Position numbers and translations under genes: made by a program
In this document: piece after piece, positions 47,779 through 55,057 of the stretch
How the letters are laid out: each line of letters begins with the position of its first letter
Position numbering within the stretch: the first letter of the stretch is position 1
Notes under the pieces: model-generated
What the model was told of the DNA's origin: nothing
Database searches by the model: none
Seen by the model: the letters and a program-made list of their open reading frames with translations, nothing else
DNA from: Oscillospiraceae bacterium
GTDB taxonomy: Bacteria > Bacillota > Clostridia > Oscillospirales > Ruminococcaceae
Assembly (NCBI GenBank): GCA_017512745.1
Contig: JAFWEV010000060.1
Span: 57,715 to 121,714, forward strand
Direction of reading: 5' to 3'
Length of the DNA stretch: 64,000 nt

Positions 47779-48726
47779 TTAATTCTCCTCGCCTACTAAC
47801 TGCTGTTCCGTATAGTCGAACAGCCCGTCATTTTTTTCTTCAAGCGCTTTTATTGTGTGATACGCGTATTCCGCCGACGGTACATCTATCCCGTAAGCCT
47901 TTGCCTTCTCGATGAGCACACCCAGGAACATGTCTATCTCGGTATGCCTTCCGGCATCCAGGTCCTGCAGCGTGGAATATCTCGCCGCTTTCTTATACCC
48001 TTTTCTGAACCCGGACATCGGGGGCAGCGCCAGTCCGCTCGCTTCGGCCACTTTTCTGACGTCCCTTTCCAGCGCATCTCTCATGAATGCGACGTTGTCC
48101 GAATCGAAGAACGATCCGTATCCGACACCGAGGATAGCCTGCGGGATGTTATATGCAATATTCTCCATGTATTTGACCCACTGGTCAAGGACGATGTCAT
48201 CAAGAAGATGGTGATTCAGTCCGGCTTTCTCAAACAGTTCCGTGAGATCGCCTATGCGCTCTGTTTCGTTATTGCCGTCTTTCTCTCCATAGAATATACC
48301 AAGAGTAGAATACGGATTAAATATTACAGAATTGCCAACTCTCCTCGAAGCTATCCGCATAAGAGAATATACAACATGATCTTCGCCGACAGCAGCCGCT
48401 ATCTTCTCTTCGCTGTCTATTCCGTTCATGAGACTCATGACGACCGTATTGTCCCCGCAGATCTTTCCGACCGCAGAGACAGCTTCCTTAAGACCGCCGT
48501 ACTTGACCGCGACTATTACGAGATCGGCCCCTTTTGCCTCCTCCGGGGTCTTCACGCAGAGATCGTAGTGGGTACCGTTTATCTCGATGCCGTCACGTTC
48601 GAGGCGTTCTTTTCTCTCGCCCTCCGCGACGACGCAGAGCCCGACGTCATTCACCCTGTCGAGTCCCCAGATGACATACGCGCCTATGGCGCCGGCGCCT
48701 ATAAGCGCCACAGATCTTACAGACAT
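47779..48726 (-). CDS. Ketopantoate reductase-family dehydrogenase (ApbA/PanE-like)
   Basis: Predicted 315 residues. VALIGAGAIGAYVI is the NAD(P)-binding loop. ADLVIVAVKYGGLKEAV and SLMNGIDSEEKI follow as in the family. The second domain carries VKYMENIAYNIPQAIL and RHTEIDMFLGVLIEKAKAYGIDVP, where the T-E-x-D stretch is typical of PanE. It reduces a 2-oxo acid such as ketopantoate to the hydroxy acid with NADPH. In this operon, away from panB or panC, it may act on another 2-oxo acid. No ligand can be named. Cytoplasmic. Confidence 0.87.
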   Translation of the reverse strand: MSVRSVALIGAGAIGAYVIWGLDRVNDVGLCVVAEGERKERLERDGIEINGTHYDLCVKTPEEAKGADLVIVAVKYGGLKEAVSAVGKICGDNTVVMSLMNGIDSEEKIAAAVGEDHVVYSLMRIASRRVGNSVIFNPYSTLGIFYGEKDGNNETERIGDLTELFEKAGLNHHLLDDIVLDQWVKYMENIAYNIPQAILGVGYGSFFDSDNVAFMRDALERDVRKVAEASGLALPPMSGFRKGYKKAARYSTLQDLDAGRHTEIDMFLGVLIEKAKAYGIDVPSAEYAYHTIKALEEKNDGLFDYTEQQLVGEEN

Positions 48727-48751
48727 TCGCCGTTTCCTTTCGGTCCCCGGA

Positions 48752-49015
48752 TCATTCCTGCTTGAGGACGTTCTTTCTTATTGTTTCGCCGTCGGCTGAA
48801 ATGACTTTTCCGGCGTCGTCCGCGGCTGTTGTCTCGAGGACGAACTTCCTGAGTCCTTCCTTGAACGCCTTGTCACCGTTCGGTCCGAATGTGTCTCTGA
48901 TATAGATAGAGAGACTCTTGCAGCACGCAAGCGCTTCAACGATGGTGTCCATCGGCTTCTCAATGGAATCGACTTTGACTTCCGCTGCCTGTCCTTTTGC
49001 TGTTACGTTTACCAT
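48752..49015 (-). CDS. Small protein of unknown function
   Basis: Predicted 87 residues, not recognised. MVNVTAKGQAAEVKVDSIEK opens a basic strand, then comes a mostly helical part with two adjacent Cys (EALACCKSLSIYIRDTF) and FKEGLRKFVLETTAADD. It has no signal peptide, membrane segment or known motif. It is flanked by genes of the same operon with 25 and 44 bases, has AAGGAG about 8 bases before the start, and keeps an open frame with normal composition, so it is a real gene. The Cys pair could bind metal or form a disulfide. Confidence 0.65.
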   Translation of the reverse strand: MVNVTAKGQAAEVKVDSIEKPMDTIVEALACCKSLSIYIRDTFGPNGDKAFKEGLRKFVLETTAADDAGKVISADGETIRKNVLKQE

Positions 49016-49059
49016 GGTTATTTCTCCTTACTTATTATTATTCATAAAATATCATTTGG

Positions 49060-49620
49060 TCATTCTAGGAATGACATTACTTTTTCCGGTTCGGGAGCGA
49101 ACAGTCCCTTTATCGGAACGTCGATACCCCGCTCATCAAGCATCTCTCTGAGAACGGATATGAGGACCCCGTTCTTATTAGTCATCTGTATCGACTTATA
49201 CACACTGAGAGGATCCTCGTGCCCGCCGAGAGAACCGTAGTACTCCTTCGACTCGCATGTGAGATCCACTCCGCAGCTCGGGCTGCCGTCAACTCCGGCT
49301 ATTCCGAGGACTTCAAATCTGTCCGGTTCGGACAGATATTCCTCCATCTGGTCGAGAACAGGTTCCAGTATCTTTCTGCAGTGATTTCTGAAAAACACGT
49401 TGTCAAACTGATCGCTCACATGCCCCCAGCGCCTTGCGCCGTACATGGTGAACTCCGGACACGGCAGCTGGACCAGCTGAACGTCCTGAGGGATCGCCTT
49501 CATGAGGAACTTCTTTCTGAGATCCTCTTCGGCGGCCATATCCTCATATTCCCACATCACGACCTTGGACGAGATGTTGAGGATGCAGTGCGCAACGAAT
49601 AATACTTTCTGTTTAGCCAT
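49060..49620 (-). CDS. TudS-related putative desulfidase (DUF523-like, CD3072 type)
   Basis: Predicted 186 residues. Conserved cysteines are in FVAHCILN (Cys12), QLPCPEF (Cys54) and DGSPSCGV (Cys116), the pattern of DUF523/TudS proteins. In TudS, three such Cys hold a [4Fe-4S] cluster whose open iron takes sulfur from thiouracil. The sequence runs MAKQKVLFVAHCILNISS, and WEYEDM and LRKKFLMKAIPQ follow. Its length is close to TudS. It probably removes sulfur from a thiolated base or similar compound; this is family inference. It shares one base with the SIS gene stop (TGATG), so the two are coupled. It is followed by the small unknown gene. Confidence 0.82.
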   Translation of the reverse strand: MAKQKVLFVAHCILNISSKVVMWEYEDMAAEEDLRKKFLMKAIPQDVQLVQLPCPEFTMYGARRWGHVSDQFDNVFFRNHCRKILEPVLDQMEEYLSEPDRFEVLGIAGVDGSPSCGVDLTCESKEYYGSLGGHEDPLSVYKSIQMTNKNGVLISVLREMLDERGIDVPIKGLFAPEPEKVMSFLE

Positions 49621-50783
49621 CAGTCTATATATACGATCTTTCCGGTCTTGATCTTGTTCATATCGGGCTCGGCGAATCTCGGACTGTTCTGGAAGTTGGA
49701 ATCAGTCGTGAAGAATCCGAGGTTCCTTCCTCTCGCGATATGGAATCCGAGAAGTGTGAACGGTATGTAATTCATGAGCGGCTTGAACTCGAGGACGGAT
49801 GTGTCGGGCAGTTTCACTATATCTATTCCCTCCGGGAATTCGCTCTCGTCCAGTTCGGTCGCCGCCAGGATCCTCGATCCTGTCTTCTGCACTGCGCAGA
49901 GAGTTTCAAGCGTTCTGCTTATGGCGGGATTGTTTTTGCTGGCGGCTATACAGGTTCCGACTTTTTCGCGGTCTCTCATAAAGAAGTTGAGGTGATTCCA
50001 GTCCTCCGAATCCGTGTACATGTTGGCCGTGCCGCAGTACTCGAAGAACTTTGCGCTTCCGAAATATGCGGCTGCGATGTCCACGCCCGTTCCTATGAAG
50101 TCATAGCATACAGTATCCGACCATTTGAACGAGAGATCGTACATCTGCTTGTCTACGGCGTCGAGCACCGGCATGTAACTCTCAACATATCTCACGAGTT
50201 CCTCTCTCAGGTGAGCCTCGTCTTCTCTCGTGATGACTCCTCTCACCACGCTGCCGTACAATCCGACAAGATAGAGCATCACCATAGCATTCGTATATGT
50301 GAAGTTCTGGCCGGAATAGCGGTACTCATACATCTTTCCGCCGGTCTCCTGGAGAACATATTTTGCATCCAGCGCAATTCCCTTCTCCGTCTCGTTGGTG
50401 ACGGCGAACGTATTGCAGCCGTGCTTTGTCATTCTCTGGATGGCTTCCATGACTCTGCAGCCCGTTCCGGATGAGCTGATGACGAAGACCAGCGTCTTCG
50501 ACGGATCCTCTCTCTTCGCAAAGTAGAGTGTTCTCCCCACGTCGATCGCCCTTTCCGCCGCGACATTTCCCATATCCAGTGCTTTCATAAAGAACGGGCG
50601 GAGAGCGAGCGATGCGCTGTATGAGTCTCCGTTTCCGGTGATGATGACTCTCTCGGCCTTCTCGAATACTTCGGCCGGCACAAGCTCCTCAAACTTTTCA
50701 AACGGATAATCCCCGACGATCTTCTTAACAAAATCTCCCAGTTTGACAAGATCGTTGAGTTCCGAAAGATCGCGTTCGTACAT
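49620..50783 (-). CDS. SIS-domain phosphosugar isomerase-like protein
   Basis: Predicted 387 residues from the ATG at 50783, set by ATGGAGGAATCATC; frames extending further upstream contain no ribosome site. Two SIS domains are apparent. The first shows VIITGNGDSYSASLALRPFF and LVFVISSSGTGCRVMEAIQRM, with the serine-rich phosphate loop; the second shows DFIGTGVDIAAAYFGSAKFFEYCG. SIS proteins bind sugar phosphates (as in GlmS, GutQ, AgaS) as isomerase, deaminase or regulator domains. It is the first gene of the operon. What sugar it binds is unknown. A phosphosugar released in nucleoside breakdown would fit the operon but is unproven. Confidence 0.85.
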   Translation of the reverse strand: MYERDLSELNDLVKLGDFVKKIVGDYPFEKFEELVPAEVFEKAERVIITGNGDSYSASLALRPFFMKALDMGNVAAERAIDVGRTLYFAKREDPSKTLVFVISSSGTGCRVMEAIQRMTKHGCNTFAVTNETEKGIALDAKYVLQETGGKMYEYRYSGQNFTYTNAMVMLYLVGLYGSVVRGVITREDEAHLREELVRYVESYMPVLDAVDKQMYDLSFKWSDTVCYDFIGTGVDIAAAYFGSAKFFEYCGTANMYTDSEDWNHLNFFMRDREKVGTCIAASKNNPAISRTLETLCAVQKTGSRILAATELDESEFPEGIDIVKLPDTSVLEFKPLMNYIPFTLLGFHIARGRNLGFFTTDSNFQNSPRFAEPDMNKIKTGKIVYID

Positions 50784-50820
50784 TGATGATTCCTCCATTA
50801 ATATATAGGTTGATAATATA

Positions 50821-50849
50821 AATATATAACGCACCATTTTGCGGTGCAA
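50821..50849 (-). promoter_or_regulatory. Promoter of the SIS/TudS operon with an inverted repeat
   Basis: Minus strand TTGCAC (50844-50849), 17-base spacer, TATATT (50821-50826). The repeat GCACC (50831-50835) and GGTGC (50843-50847), 7 bases apart, overlaps the -35 and spacer and looks like an operator. Transcription would start near 50814, about 30 bases before the ATG. Confidence 0.6.
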
Positions 50850-50886
50850 TTAGATTTAGACCGCCGTTTTTCGTTGAAAATGACGA

Positions 50887-50923
50887 CACAAAAAAGCCTT
50901 CCCCGCAATATGCGGGAAAGGCC
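50887..50923 (-). terminator. Terminator of the P1B-ATPase gene
   Basis: GCCTTCCCCGC/GCGGGAAAGGC hairpin (50896-50923) flanked by TTTTTTGTG on the minus strand, 15 bases past the ATPase stop. Confidence 0.85.
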
Positions 50924-50937
50924 GTTTTTTCTTTTGA

Positions 50938-53019
50938 TCATTCGTCGAGCAGGTCTGTCATGCTGGCCGAACTTATCAGTATCGTGGATGTGTTGTGCAA
51001 AAGCGATGTAGTTGACGACTGCATCGCTCCGAATGCCCCGAGAAGGATAAGTCCGGAATTGATCCCTATTATCTTTCTGTAGTTGCCGTGTATCCTTTCC
51101 ATGAGAGCGCTGCTGAGTCTTCTCAGGAAGACAAGTCCTCTCAGGTCATCTTCGGCCACCGTTATATCGGCTATCTCCCTCGCGATCGCAGCTCCGTTGC
51201 TGATCGCTATACCGACGTCCGCCTCCGAGAGCGCAGGCGAGTCATTTATGCCGTCACCGACCATGATGACCTTTCTTCCGAGTTCATGTTCTCTCTTTAC
51301 AAAAGACGCCTTATCTTCCGGCAGCACCTCCGAATAGTAATCGTCTACTCCTACCTTCCGTGCCACGCTGGCCGCCGTTCTCTCGCTGTCGCCTGTCATC
51401 ATGACGACCTTCGTGATCCCCTCGTCCCTGAGCATTTCTATGACTTCATGCGCTTCGCTTCTGAGAGGGTCCTCTATCAGGATCACCGCCGCGAGCGTTC
51501 CGTCTATCGCCATATACAGGTGCGAGTACTCCGCGGGCAGCTCTCCGAACAGCTTGTTTTTGCCTCTCGGTATTCTGCATCCCTCGTCTTCAAAAACGAA
51601 GTGATAGCTGCCGAGCAGCACCCTGTGTCCGTCGACAGAGCTCACGATACCGTGGGCGACAACATACTCCACTTCGGAGTGCCGTTCTTCGTGGAGAAGG
51701 CCCTCTTCCTCGGCTTTTCTCACCACCGCGTTGGCGATGGAGTGTGGATAATGCTCCTCGAGACATGCTGCAAGCCTCAGAAGCTCCATGGGATCCTGCT
51801 TTGTGAACGGGACTATGTCTTTTACCGTCGGCTGCGCATGTGTGAGCGTGCCTGTCTTGTCAAAGACAATGGTATCCGCATCTGCGACGGCTTCGAGGAA
51901 CTTTCCGCCCTTGACGGATATATGTCTGTCTCCCGCTTCACGCATGGCCGAAAGGAATGCGATCGGCATCGAGAGTTTCAGGGCGCAGCAGAAGTCCACC
52001 ATCAGTATCGACGCGGCTCTTCTTACATTGCGCGTGAGAATGTATGTGAGAAGCGTCGCTCCGAAAGTATACGGGACAAGTCTGTCCGCCAGCTTTGAAG
52101 CCTTCACCTCTGCCTCCGATTTGAGTTTTTCCGACTCCTCTATCATAGAGACTATTCGGTCATATCTTCCGGTGCCGGCCACGTTCGTGACCATCGCCAC
52201 AAGCTCCCCTTCCTCGACGACCGTCCCGGAATATACGGGATCTCCCGCATGCTTCTTTACAGGGACTGATTCGCCGGTCATTGACGCCTGGTTGACAGAG
52301 CATTCGCCTTCGATAACTTTTCCGTCAAGCGGTATAACGCTTCCCGTGCGGACGATCATGATATCGTCTTTTCCGACCGCGCCGACACTGACGAGGACCT
52401 CCTGTCCGTCGTTTGCTCTCGTCCACACCTTGTCCACGTTGAGAGACATGGCCTCCGCAAGATCATTGACCGACTTCGTATGCGTCCAGTCGTCCATGAT
52501 GTCTCCCACCTTCAGCAGGAACATTACGCTGCTTGCGGTCTCAAAGTCTCCGAGCAGCATCGACACGAGTATGCTCGCGGCATCAAGAATAGACACCTCG
52601 ATCTTTCTTCTGCTTATGGACTTTGCCGCCTCCACCATATACGGCACGGAATTGACCGCTGTGATGACCGCCCTCACAGATAAGGGCAGAAACAGCTTCT
52701 TGGCTATCCTCTTTGTCACGAGAAGACAGAGCTTCTCTTCAAACTCGCGCTTCAGTTCTCTTCCCTTGCCCGCCGGCAGCTCATCCATGTTCACCGCCGC
52801 AGGATCCAGCGTCCCGATACTCCCGAGCACTTCATCCCTGCGGTCTGCTTCAAAGAGGACCACCGCGTTTCCCGTACGCTCATTCACCGTTGCCTTTGTG
52901 ACCCAGGATACGGAATTTAGAGCATACTCCATGACATCAGCCGTTCCGATATCCATCCTCGAATACCTGATCTTCAGCCTCAGTCTTCCGGCGCTTTCAT
53001 GTAAAATCGAATATCTCAT
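50938..53019 (-). CDS. P1B-type heavy-metal-transporting ATPase
   Basis: About 693 residues. The N-terminal 70 residues resemble a metal-binding-domain fold without the CxxC pair (HESAGRLRLKIRYSR). The ATPase parts are intact: MTGESVPVKK, phosphorylated Asp387 in FDKTGTLTHAQP, MMTGDSERTA and GDGINDSPAL. The membrane motif that decides the metal reads DFCCALKLSMP (about residues 342-352) rather than the usual CPC or SPC. Metal is therefore not assigned; such variants are often near iron or manganese handling genes. EEHYPHSIANAV stands in for the HP-loop. The start ATG lies directly after the hairpin at 53028-53056 and has no good ribosome site, so it may depend on coupling to DUF6110 translation. 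Confidence 0.9.
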   Translation of the reverse strand: MRYSILHESAGRLRLKIRYSRMDIGTADVMEYALNSVSWVTKATVNERTGNAVVLFEADRRDEVLGSIGTLDPAAVNMDELPAGKGRELKREFEEKLCLLVTKRIAKKLFLPLSVRAVITAVNSVPYMVEAAKSISRRKIEVSILDAASILVSMLLGDFETASSVMFLLKVGDIMDDWTHTKSVNDLAEAMSLNVDKVWTRANDGQEVLVSVGAVGKDDIMIVRTGSVIPLDGKVIEGECSVNQASMTGESVPVKKHAGDPVYSGTVVEEGELVAMVTNVAGTGRYDRIVSMIEESEKLKSEAEVKASKLADRLVPYTFGATLLTYILTRNVRRAASILMVDFCCALKLSMPIAFLSAMREAGDRHISVKGGKFLEAVADADTIVFDKTGTLTHAQPTVKDIVPFTKQDPMELLRLAACLEEHYPHSIANAVVRKAEEEGLLHEERHSEVEYVVAHGIVSSVDGHRVLLGSYHFVFEDEGCRIPRGKNKLFGELPAEYSHLYMAIDGTLAAVILIEDPLRSEAHEVIEMLRDEGITKVVMMTGDSERTAASVARKVGVDDYYSEVLPEDKASFVKREHELGRKVIMVGDGINDSPALSEADVGIAISNGAAIAREIADITVAEDDLRGLVFLRRLSSALMERIHGNYRKIIGINSGLILLGAFGAMQSSTTSLLHNTSTILISSASMTDLLDE

Positions 53020-53027
53020 TAACAATA

Positions 53028-53056
53028 CAAAAAGGCCCGCGATGTTCCGCCGGCCT
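53028..53056 (-). terminator. Terminator/attenuator between DUF6110 and P1B-ATPase genes
   Basis: AGGCC/GGCCT and GCG/CGC pairs around a GG mismatch (53033-53056), then TTTTTG on the minus strand, ending 9 bases before the ATPase start. It probably limits read-through from the small gene into the ATPase. Confidence 0.65.
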
Positions 53057-53073
53057 TCCTTCCTACTTCCCTG

Positions 53074-53382
53074 TTACTCTGCAGCTTCAGCAGCTTCCTT
53101 TTTCTCTTCTTCGATCTCTTCGAGGAAAGATTTCGCTTCCTCGATCTGCTGCTCTTCGAGCTTGTTGTAGTATCTCTCATTGATCTCGTTGGCGTCAGCA
53201 TTTATATCCTGACAGTCTTCAAGGATCCCCTCGGTATATCCGAGAATGCTGTCGATTCCTCTTTTGACATAAGCTGTCGCATATGTATAGACCTTCTTTG
53301 CCGGCTCCGATCTCAGGATACTTACACCTGCGGTTCCTATAAGAGCTCCGTATACGAGATGTCTCACTGTTTTCCAGGACAT
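53074..53382 (-). CDS. DUF6110-family small membrane protein
   Basis: Predicted 102 residues. An N-terminal hydrophobic stretch (VRHLVYGALIGTAGVSIL) is followed by a basic patch (RSEPAKKVYTYATAYVKRG) and a long acidic coiled-coil tail (LEEQQIEEAKSFLEEIEEEKKEAAEAAE). Proteins of this type are usually found next to heavy-metal P-type ATPases in Firmicutes; they may anchor or regulate the pump, but nothing is proven. The ATG at 53382 has GGGAGTG 6 bases upstream. The tail is rich in Glu and could hold metal. Confidence 0.72.
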   Translation of the reverse strand: MSWKTVRHLVYGALIGTAGVSILRSEPAKKVYTYATAYVKRGIDSILGYTEGILEDCQDINADANEINERYYNKLEEQQIEEAKSFLEEIEEEKKEAAEAAE

Positions 53383-53410
53383 TTTTATCACTCCCATAAT
53401 CAGCTATCTA

Positions 53411-53426
53411 GTTAGATATATCTAAC
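53411..53426. promoter_or_regulatory. Operator palindrome of the DUF6110/P1B-ATPase operon
   Basis: Perfect 16-bp palindrome GTTAGATATATCTAAC, 29 bases before the DUF6110 start. A -35 TTGACA lies upstream on the minus strand (53456-53461), with a weak -10 (TATACC or TACCAT) between. The palindrome covers the likely transcription start, so it should repress. The binding protein may be a metal sensor; none is encoded nearby. Confidence 0.6.
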
Positions 53427-53485
53427 ATAATAATGGTATAACAACTCTAACCGGTTGTCAATCGGAAGCGCTGCTCCCGGCCCTC

Positions 53486-54223
53486 TCAATCGGGCGGGAG
53501 CAGCAGTGAGATTATATGGCTGCAGGTCCCGGTCTCCCGGTAATAATCACACGTACATCTGTATATGCCGTTTTTCTTTGAGATCCTTCTCACGTCGTGA
53601 GTCGATCTCAGGATCACGTCTTCGCCATCCTGAGTATATCTGCTTCTGTCCGCACGGTAATTCTTCGCTTTCCATATCTTCCGCATGAATACCGGATCGT
53701 CTTTCATAAGATCTTCGACTATCTCCAAAGGAATGCGGTCTCTGTTCTCTGCGGTCAGCAGGAATATCCCAGCGTCCGGCCTTGCCTTGCACTCTCTCAC
53801 GAAGGACTCCTCGTCCTCGTAGCATATGCTCGCTATGACCGTTTTCCCTGAATCCGCAACTTGTCTTACAAGTTCCGGAAATTCCCGCGCTTTGAGCTGC
53901 ATCCGGCCTATCTCATCCATTATGAAGAACGGGCGGGATGCATCGGCCAGCGCCTTTTCCGTCTCTTCTCTCATTATTCCGGCAAAATCATTCGCGTTCA
54001 CGCCGTACCTGTCCACACTGTGACCCGTATCCAGTCCGGCCCTTGCGAGAACTATCCTGCGGCTGCCGTCGACTGATACTGTCGAGAAGCCGACCCGTTC
54101 CCCGTTCTCCCTTATCTCTTCCGCCAGAAGTCCCGAGCATCTCTTTCTCCCGATCATATCCGCGATCTTTTTCACCGCGGTGGATTTTCCGGTCTTGGGT
54201 TCTCCCGTTATAAGTATTATCAT
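53486..54223 (-). CDS. THEP1-type NTPase with C-terminal SWIM zinc finger
   Basis: Predicted 245 residues. Residues 1-175 match the nucleoside-triphosphatase THEP1/DUF265 fold: Walker A GEPKTGKST (7-15), GLLAEEIRENGERVGF, and Walker B PFFIMDEIGRMQL. A linker with RKIWKAKNYRADRSRY follows. The end has CTCDYYRETGTCSH, where Cys223, Cys225, Cys234 and His236 form a SWIM-type CxCx(n)CxH zinc finger that binds DNA or protein in other families. Combination with THEP1 is unusual. It overlaps the next gene upstream by 4 bases (ATGA), so both are made together. Partner and target are unknown. Confidence 0.8.
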   Translation of the reverse strand: MIILITGEPKTGKSTAVKKIADMIGRKRCSGLLAEEIRENGERVGFSTVSVDGSRRIVLARAGLDTGHSVDRYGVNANDFAGIMREETEKALADASRPFFIMDEIGRMQLKAREFPELVRQVADSGKTVIASICYEDEESFVRECKARPDAGIFLLTAENRDRIPLEIVEDLMKDDPVFMRKIWKAKNYRADRSRYTQDGEDVILRSTHDVRRISKKNGIYRCTCDYYRETGTCSHIISLLLPPD

Positions 54224-54894
54224 CGCCGCTCACCTCTGAGCTTTTTGTATATCCTGTATGTCTCTTCGCCGTATGACGTTATATTCCGGGTGTTCGCATT
54301 GTATCTCGAAAACATTCTCTTCATATCATCCTCGCCGTATTCTCCGAACCTCGTATGTCCCACCGTCTCCTCGCCGGCGGATATGAGGTTGAGCAGCGCC
54401 ATATGGAAATTGAAGTTTCTGTCCCTGCGCAGCCTTTTCCAGATGTAGAACACGTCGTCGAACGATGACGGCTCGAGGCTTCCTTCGGGCTTGTCCACTC
54501 CGGCGTCCCCGTATGTGGTCATTCCCCTGAGGCATCCGTAATTGAGGGCATTGAGCGCAACTCGCGCGAAGATCTGGCAGTATCCCGTGGAGCTGTCCCT
54601 CTTCACGAGAAGACTCTTTTTCTTTCTCGGAGCTCTCTGTTTTTTTCCACCAAGACTGTATATAAGGTGGTTCAGGCGCACGAGAAGATCCGCTAAGACG
54701 TCGGCTACGTTTATTTCCGACATTTCCTTCAGCGTCACTGCCTTTATTGCGGCCGGGTCGATCCCGTATTTCAGAGACATTCTGTCCGTATATGACGAAT
54801 AATCTTCGATGATTCTGTCCGCTTTTTTCTCCGTTATGATCCTGATGGGTCCGTCCTCCGATCTCTTCCTGCGGCATCTTTTAGTCCCGCGCAA
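54220..54894 (-). CDS. Lysozyme-fold-like protein of unknown function, coupled to the THEP1-SWIM gene
   Basis: Up to 224 residues. There is a pattern like that of soluble lytic transglycosylases: YGIDPAAIKAVTLKEMSEI (place of the catalytic Glu), SSTGYCQIFARVAL (place of the GxMQ motif) and SRYNANTRNITSYGEETY (place of YN...Y). These matches are weak, and no signal peptide is present, so an active wall hydrolase is unlikely unless exported in another way. The basic stretch GGKKQRAPRKKKSLL interrupts the first half. The TTG start at 54894 has no ribosome site; GGAGGA about 45 bases inside would suit a start near the sequence PIRIITEKK, but no standard start codon is there. The start is therefore uncertain. 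It is the first gene of the pair. Confidence 0.55.
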   Translation of the reverse strand: MRGTKRCRRKRSEDGPIRIITEKKADRIIEDYSSYTDRMSLKYGIDPAAIKAVTLKEMSEINVADVLADLLVRLNHLIYSLGGKKQRAPRKKKSLLVKRDSSTGYCQIFARVALNALNYGCLRGMTTYGDAGVDKPEGSLEPSSFDDVFYIWKRLRRDRNFNFHMALLNLISAGEETVGHTRFGEYGEDDMKRMFSRYNANTRNITSYGEETYRIYKKLRGERR

Positions 54895-55057
54895 AACGCC
54901 CGCATAAAAAGTATACCATCAATGACACTGTTTGTTATTTTGTTCAAGCATACCGGGTCATTTTTATAAGAAATTCCATGCCCGGAAGACGCATATCCCG
55001 CCTGAAAAATGATACACTTAAATTGCAATAAGAAATCATACAAAGGAGAGAACCTCA

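Noticed and set aside
50938..53019. Calling the P1B-ATPase a copper or cadmium pump
   Set aside because: The CPC/SPC motif and the N-terminal CxxC are absent, so the metal cannot be assigned from sequence.
54220..54894. Calling this gene a lytic transglycosylase
   Set aside because: Motif matches are weak, and no signal peptide is present; it is listed as unknown with a lysozyme-fold-like pattern.
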